From positions 69,171,939-69,235,938 of the forward strand of contig NC_086034.1 in the NCBI RefSeq assembly GCF_036323735.1: a stretch of 64,000 bases of DNA. The letters are read 5' to 3'. Source of the stretch: Rattus norvegicus. Taxonomy: Eukaryota > Chordata > Mammalia > Rodentia > Muridae. How positions within the stretch are numbered: the stretch's first letter is position 1; each line of letters begins with the position of its first letter. Made by a program: the position numbers and the translations under genes. This document shows, piece by piece, positions 57,426-64,000 of the stretch. The notes under the pieces are model-generated. The model was not told the origin of the DNA. It saw only the letters and a program-made list of their open reading frames with translations, and did no database searches.

Positions 57426-60400
57426 ATGTGTTACATTTGCACCCTTGGGTATGTAGCTTGCTGTGATGGGCAGTATAGCAGTTCACAGGCTATAGTTGGA
57501 ATCTCAGCTTTCTTTTAAGTTACATTTCCCTGATGTCTAATGATCAACATTGTTTTCAAACATTTATTGTCCATTAGTGTTTGCCTGAGAATTAAGTCTT
57601 AGCTTTAAATTCCTTATAAGGAACATATTGGGACCATTCCAGTCCTCCCTTCACATGTGTTCCTATGTCATCAGAATCTGAATGTACATTCACTAGTCTT
57701 ATAGTCACGAACGGTCACATCTCAAGCACCTTCAGACCTGTGGGAGGCTTTGCATCTTACAAAGTGTCTGTGATATTGATAGCATGTAGAACCTCTTCAG
57801 TTTCTTGAGAGAAAACAGAGGCACACCTCAATAGAGTCCTAATATGACAGGGCACCCATGTTGGGTATCATGTGCATTTCTTTTAACCACAATGCCATAA
57901 ATATCCCCCTGTACTTCTCTTATGATTTATATATGGAGCAAAGTACTAAAACTTTCTAAAAGTTGTCCGTGAGGCCATGATGTGAATATTTTGTTCCCGT
58001 TCTCTTTTCCCTAGATTAAATAACTCTATTGTACCTGGGGAAGACAAGCTGCCATGCTGTAGCTTTCTGGCATTATCCCATCTAACCACGCCTAAGGGGA
58101 ATGCAGAACTCATTCGGCTGGCTTATCCTTTATATTGCTTAAGCAATGAAGAAACATTACCCTAATCATGCTCAATGTGTGCTATCTCCAGGCACAGCTG
58201 TTGTGCAGTCCCTTCCAAGGCCAGTCACTAAGGAGTCTTACCCATGGAGGAGTAAAAAGAGAGCCAGACGCTTCCCTTCTAATTACATTTAATTTTGCTT
58301 TTCTAGCTAATTCCTGGAAAGATAACCTGTCAACCAGGGTTTCCTGGTCTATAACTCTTCCTTAATTGTCTCTTTCTTTTCTCCCTGGGAGGGGCAGCTT
58401 CTGAGCCAACTCCCAAACATAATCCATGGAGCAAAAGATGAACCATGGCTTGAAATTATCCACCTTATCAAATGAGTCCACAGAGTCTCAAACAAAATCA
58501 ATCCCCCCAAAATGATAGATCTGCTTTGGCAACAAGCCCACCAGGGAAGATGCCTGTAGGAAAAGCCAGTGCATCAGAGACTAGAAATGTCAGAATGTTC
58601 TGGGTGCCTCATAATAATGGTATTTTAGTATTGTCTCCTATCGCTTAGCAAAGTAATCACAATTGCTTTTGACTGGGGCCTTGAAGGTCAATGGCTCTCC
58701 CTGCATTAGCAGGGCTGGAGTTTTCTGGAAGTGGAAATGGATAAGAATGTCTGATGTTTATGACAAATCACTGTAACTTCTGTTAAAACAAAAAGGGAGA
58801 GATACAGGGTTTTAGCTGGAAACCTGGTTCAAGCCACTCTTTCCTGTTCTTTGGTAATTCTAGACCTAGCACAAACTATAATGCCATAAAAGGTCAGTTT
58901 ATGATTTGTAAATAATCACACATATTCCCATATTCTTCATTGTTTTATATTGTAATCCACACTACAGTTTCAAAGTCATATGTATATACATGTAGTTTAT
59001 AGAATATATAGAATTACTAAATACTATGAGTAATTACTAATTACTAAATAATATGAGAAATCCTAGCAGTCATATAACTTAAGCAAGTCAGTATTATACC
59101 AGGAAGAAACTGAGTCTCAGATTTCACTGGCCTGAGGTCCCAGAATTGAAAGAAGAACCAGTATTCAAGCATATCACTCCAAAATAAGAATAGTTATTCC
59201 TTACACTGTAGACAAATAAGCAAAAATTTTAAAGTCTTGTCATCTCCACTGTTTTCCCCTGGATTGCATCCACTTCTGCTCTTGGTTACTGATGCTTAAA
59301 ATTGAGAAAGAATGTTAGACAATCAAGTATAAGGGCATAGAAGGTGACACAGAGTTGGAGAAACCCGAGAACCAAGAACACCCTGCATTACTCAAATTAG
59401 CCCAAGGCAGAGACAAATGAAGAGATGATTATTACTGAAATGGGGATAACATATAGGAAGTATCCAAGCACATCTCTTTATTCAGGCGATAAGGGCAAGG
59501 CATGAAGCTCACTTATGTCTATCAGTAGGAGAAAGGAGGGATCAGACAGAGAAGAATTAAAATTTATAAATCTCTATGTATTTGAATCTGTGCCTTAGAC
59601 CAGCTTAGTTCACACACAGCCTTTTTATCATCAGCAGCATATTGATAGAACAGTCTATAATATAATTATAAAACCCTTTTTGCTTTCTGAAGAACCAGAT
59701 TCGTTCTGCATACAGAAATTTCTAGGGAGGTTCACTGTGGACCAAGGGTCCCTGCTTCTTAGATTCTACTCCACCTGAACTGAGACTTTGACTATGGCCT
59801 TACTCTTCTATGGCCAAGAATAACAAAGACTTTCGCTCCATTACAGTCACTGTGCTCTCACTTTATGCATCCATAATCGTCTCATAAACTGATTTAGTGT
59901 TGCCCAACCTGGAAAATAAATCATGGTACATTTAGTATGTCTCCCCAGTATCCTCCCGCTGGGAATACATGGGTCTGACACTTGAGCAGCCTAGCAACTC
60001 CTGTTATAGCCTTGTACCCAAAGTGCCATGGTCCGTGCCAATTACTTTCAGATCATCTGTTGCCCAAGCATGTTTTGCTTCCTATCAGTTTATACATTGT
60101 GAGCAAACACTTCTGTAAATTGCACTGGGAGTAAGTTATTAGAAAATTAAAATGAATAGATATCTAATATACAACTCCAATCATTAGATTATTAGGTTCA
60201 GCATGCAGATTGCTGGCTGTCAATTATCACAAAGTTTCTAAATGCTTTGTCTTACTTTCTCTGTATATGGTCATCTGTAGCCTCTGAAGCCACAGAGTGT
60301 GGGTTACACTCTTCTAGATATAGTACCTATTAAACAGCACAAGCTCTGTCAAAAGGTCCATTCTGTCAAAGGGGTCGTGACCTGAAGAGCCAAGTCCCTT

Positions 60401-60825
60401 AACCAAATGCCTTTAACAGACAGAGAAAACTTAGACAGTTATCTGGCTTCATCCTGTGCTATGCTGTGAGTAATGGAATGGTACACCAACTCATAAAACT
60501 GATTTTGCTTAATCTTTTAAAAGAACTTACAACCTTTCTTCCCCCACTGGTCTTTTTATATTTTCTTCTCTAATTATTAGTTATTGATTACCATACAAAA
60601 TCCAATTGATATTTTATCTTTTACCTCTTGTTTTTCTCATGACCCAAAGACTTTAACACATTTCTTGAAACAACAGACAAGCTAATACACAAAAATCACT
60701 TGTTAACATAATATATGCTTATGATTGACTAGTCACATCTATTATAACAAATGCCTCCTGTTTTTAACCTTCAGGTATAAACAACCTCAAAAAGAAAGTC
60801 CATGAGTCTGAAATAACAATTGATA
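57426..60825. other. Unrecognised, repeat-poor DNA
   Basis: 3.4 kb without a recognised transposable element, the longest such stretch in the window. The part 58010-58760 has TAATTA-type motifs and a non-repetitive composition that could be a conserved non-coding element. No open frame above 65 codons. Confidence 0.45.
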
Positions 60826-60829
60826 CCTA

Positions 60830-61320
60830 TCAGGAAGTTATGACTCAAGAAAAAAAATGTTACAGACAAAGCAGTTAAAAATACACCACTCTGGTATATT
60901 GATTAAGTTAAAAGCACTTAAAAAAATAACATGTGCAAAAAGATACATCTGCCCTTCATACCGTTTGCTAAAAGCAGAAGATAAAATTCCCTTGTGAAGA
61001 GTGCAACATTGTTACTGTCAAGGACAGAAAGCTGAGACAGGGATTTTGTACCAGCCTTAATCAGCTAGCTCTTGTCCTGGAGGCCACTGTCAGTTAACTG
61101 CCTATCCCAGACCCCTTTACCTTGTTACAGATTTATAGTCTAGTACATTTTGTTCAACATAGCCTATAAGTAGTTGGATCTTTAGCTGTTCATGTCCTTA
61201 ACTAAAATCCTTTCCACATAAAGCTTGTATTGACTACAATTTCATGTTTCTTCTTTTAATTGATGCTTTATCAATTTAATTCTCACATCCAGCAGAACCC
61301 TAAGAGAACACAGGCAGTAT
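60830..61320 (+). repeat. Possible rodent LTR/ERVL fragment
   Basis: The order AAAAAGATACATCTGCCCTT, GTTTGCTAAAAGCAGAAG, CTGAGACAGGGATTTTG, GGAGGCCACTGTCAGTTAAC, GTTCATGTCCTTAAC resembles a rodent LTR family from memory. Ends not defined. Confidence 0.35.
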
Positions 61321-61694
61321 TTTAGCATGCTTATGTAAATTAAAAAAGTGATGGCCTATTCAGGTAAAGTAGAGAGATGGAGAAGGAAAAGAGTTAAATT
61401 CAAATGTGTGTGTGCTATTTTACCTTATTAAAAAGATCCAAATACTTTAATACCCTTGCAGTAAACTTAATGTTCTCGCTATTGTGACTCAGGGGCTTGC
61501 AGCCATGCATGGCTGCTCACACAGTAAAGGCTGTCATTGTTATAAAATTCTGTAAAATATCTTTAAATCAAGAGTACCCACGTTCATGTTATTTCTTAAA
61601 AAATACAATTAGTCATTATTTTCCTAACAATTCACAAATATGAGTTGTGCACAACGAGACAATGCCACTTGTCACAGACAGAGCACAGGAGATT
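61321..61694. other. No recognised feature
   Basis: AT-rich, no gene recognised. Confidence 0.4.
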
Positions 61695-61707
61695 CATCTA
61701 GGGATTT

Positions 61708-62346
61708 CTTTTTTTTTTTTATTTTACTTTTATTGGTTATTTTACTTGTTTACTTTTCTTTTTTTACATCTTTATTAAATTGGGTATTTCTTATTTACAT
61801 TTCAAATGTTATTCCCTTTCCTGGTTTCCTGGCCAATATCCCCCTAACCCCTCCCCTTCCCCTTCTATTTGGGTGTTCCCCTCCCCATTCTCCCCCCATT
61901 ACCGCCCTCCCCCCAACAGTCACATTCACTGAGTGTTCAGTCTTGGCAAGACCAATGGCTTCCCCTTCCACTGGTGCTCTTACTAGGATATTCATTGCTG
62001 CCTATGAGGTCAGAGTCCAGGGTCAGTCCATGCATAGTCTTTAGGTAGTGGCTTAGTCCCTGGAAGCTCTGGTTGCTTAGCATTGTTGTACATATGGGGT
62101 CTCAAGCCCCTTCAAGCTCTTCCAGTCCTTTCTCTGATTCCTTCAACGGGGTCCTATTCTCAGTTCAGTGGTTTGCTGCTGGCATTCGCCTCTGTGTTTG
62201 CTGTATTCTGTCTGTGTCTCTCAGGAGCGATCTACATCCAGTTCCTGTCAGCCTGCACTTCTTTGCTTCATCCATCTTATCTAGTTTGGTGGCTGTATAT
62301 GAATGGGCCACATGTGGGGCAGGCTCTGAATGGGTGTTTAAAATCC
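61708..62346 (-). mobile_element. L1_Rn 3' insertion with complex A-tail
   Basis: Minus-strand 5'-truncated L1 3' UTR of about 580 bp plus a ~60-bp A-rich tail (T-rich 61708-61768). The G-tract complement is at 61839-61917. Perfect 13-bp target duplications (catctagggattt) lie at 61695-61707 and 62347-62359. Inside the tail, TTTTATTGGTTATTTTAC looks like the terminus of an older L1 subfamily. The 134-codon plus frame across it is antisense L1. Confidence 0.96.
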
Positions 62347-62359
62347 CATCTAGGGATTT

Positions 62360-62839
62360 TTAAATGCTGAGAAATTTGCCAGATACAACTGAAGAGGAAT
62401 GGGACACGCTGACGATGGAAACACAACTGAGTTGTGCACAGCAACACGCAGTTTAGCTGGGAAGACAAGAAACAAGGAGCTGAGGGTGTACCTTCCCATT
62501 TGTGTATCTGGGTTCTCCTCTCAGCTCTGGACCAGCCTACTCCATAAGCCTAAGGCAAGCTGACCAGTGAGGAAGGATTCCTCTTCGACTTTCAATAAAG
62601 TTGCATTAGATGCCTCACAGCTAATGCTAGCATCGTTCCTGACACATGTCCTCAAAGTTTTAACCTTTCGAGAAACTTCAGAGATTTTTTTAAATCTAAT
62701 TTTACTTCTGGAAAAAGCAAAGTGTCTAAATTGACTCTAGAATTACCAATATGTCCTGAGTCTAGTTTTTATTTCCTTGGAAAATTCAAGGTTATGTAAG
62801 ATCTGAGGATAAATTTGGATCTAGGAAACTGCAATAATA
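62360..62839. other. No recognised feature
   Basis: Unique-looking DNA. Confidence 0.4.
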
Positions 62840-62876
<37 letters not shown>

Positions 62877-62877
62877 C
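62840..62877. repeat. (ATC)n microsatellite
   Basis: Perfect trinucleotide array of about 12 units. Confidence 0.96.
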
Positions 62878-63684
62878 TGCAATGAGTGCAAGTGTTCTTC
62901 CCCTCCCCCCTCCATGTGCATTTGCCTGGTATAGTTGGCATACCTTTCACCACCTATATTCCTTCTCTTATTGTCTGTATGAATATTTCCTTCTTCAAGC
63001 CAGATAGAGAAATATTTTCTACCCATAGGAAGATGTCCCTGAAGCAGAGCAGAGAGAGAGAACGCGTGCTTCACTGACAGCAAGCATAAGGCAGGCAGCA
63101 TTGCATTTCACAGCATCTGGATTTTCAGGCTGTTAAAGAACGAAGTGAGGTTCTTCCAGGAAGAGCTGGTAGGACTAACTGGAGTAGGCCAAATAAGCTA
63201 AAATGCAGTGACAAACTCATAAATTGTACAGAGCATAGGAGAATAGAACATCTCTCTTCCGGAAAGTCAATTGAGAAACTCTCAGCCACATGGCAACATG
63301 AGCATCCAGATCCTTTCTATGTTTTGGGACCAATGTTTCCTAAGACTGATCTTCTAGGCTTCAGAGAAAACAAGGAATGGACTTATTTGTTACTGCTTAT
63401 CCTGAAGTGGAAGGACCCTGTTTGTTTCTTCTGTATCTAGGTCATTACTATTTGCTATTAATAAACTGTCCTTGGACGATCTGAAGATATGGCCCCACAG
63501 GTCAGTTTCTTTGGGTTTTATCTTGATCATGGATTTTCACCAATGGAAAGACACTTTGGGGCTTTGAAATGTTTTAGGGGTCTACTTAATGCTTCCTAAA
63601 TTCATTTGCACATTTCCAGCCATACCAGAAATGGGTGAAATACTTCACTCAGTGTCCATGGAGTAGAAAACCCTCCCTGCTTAC
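62878..63684. other. No recognised feature
   Basis: Unique-looking DNA; short opposing open frames at 62874-63101 only. Confidence 0.4.
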
Positions 63685-63697
63685 AAGAAGTCCATAA

Positions 63698-63803
63698 GGA
63701 GTTGGGGATTTAGCTTAGTAGTAGAGCACTTGCATAGGAAGCGCAAGACCTGGCTCCAGAAATAAAAGACCAAATAACAAAATGACAAAAAAATATAACT
63801 GGT
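63698..63803 (+). mobile_element. ID SINE with internal deletion
   Basis: ID 5' part (GAGTTGGGGATTTAGCTTAG ... GGAAGCGCAAG) joined to ACCTGGCTCCAG: about 15-20 bases that include the B-box (GGTTCGGTCC) are missing. A long A-rich tail follows. Perfect 13-bp target duplications (aagaagtccataa) lie at 63685-63697 and 63804-63816. Without a B-box it should not be transcribed efficiently by pol III. Confidence 0.93.
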
Positions 63804-64000
63804 AAGAAGTCCATAAAATATAAACTCCCAATGTGCTCAGGCAAGAGGAAGAATTTGTTGTATGAATGTCTATCCAATTTCTCACATAGAATATATAAAA
63901 GAGAATCTAAGTACTTTATCAAATATACTGTTTCTTCCTGGCTGATTATCTAGTAGAATTTATGTAGTGCCTGAACAAGGCAAGTAGAATAATTTTTTAC

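Noticed and set aside
61640..62044. 134-codon plus-strand open frame with hydrophobic start
   Set aside because: It spans a minus-strand L1 insertion including its T-rich tail, which encodes the apparent hydrophobic segment.
1..64000. A new multi-gene system such as a defence, biosynthetic or phage-like cluster
   Set aside because: No clustered coding genes, no bacterial-style operons and no CRISPR-like spaced repeats. The sequence is typical repeat-rich mammalian DNA.

Overview
This window looks like rat (genus Rattus) nuclear DNA. It carries four ID SINEs (tRNA-Ala/BC1-derived, strongly amplified in rat), B1, B2, B3 and B4 SINEs, and at least seven 3' ends of the rat L1 lineage (L1_Rn type) with the typical G-rich 3' UTR tract. 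I found no protein-coding exon, tRNA, rRNA, snRNA or CRISPR array that I can support. All long open frames are repeat-derived, low-complexity or shorter than 110 codons without recognisable homology. The window is best read as an intergenic or deep intronic, L1-dominated stretch.

Layout. 1-440: young L1 3' end, then a head-only B2 copy. 500-1830: an old rodent repeat split by an L1 insertion with a 5' inversion (clean 12-bp target duplication). 1830-10200: mostly unrecognised DNA with an ID element, a B2, a medium-reiteration repeat and a TACA/CA minisatellite tract. 10200-18010: L1 of several ages (a second inverted copy, a 3' UTR with target duplication, ancient L1 and Lx-like pieces), an old B1 and a probable L2. 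18010-30840: L1 3' ends at 19210 and 23071, a B3, a probable solo ERV LTR, a B4 and a 265-bp CA-rich array, with two longer unrecognised blocks. 30840-46480: two old L1 copies in tandem and the same orientation (about 33370-40757 and 40765-46245), both with degenerate ORF1 and ORF2. The first contains two younger L1 insertions, a B1-ID chimera and an unrecognised block of about 600 bp. 46480-64000: mainly unrecognised DNA with two MaLR-type LTRs, microsatellites (one forming a perfect trinucleotide hairpin), a long Lx-like repeat, a recent L1 at 61708 and two ID copies.

The elements do not form a pathway. What they share is L1 machinery: L1, ID, B1 and B2 copies end in A-rich tails, and many are flanked by 8-17 bp target duplications, as expected for L1 target-primed reverse transcription. 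Nesting gives a relative order: the old L1 copies first, then the L1_Rn and SINE insertions. Repeat family names rest on remembered consensus sequences, not on an alignment. I found no evidence for a new biological system. The points most worth a second look are the B1-ID chimera, the two inverted L1 copies, the head-only B2, two unrecognised blocks inside L1 copies, and the self-complementary trinucleotide repeat.
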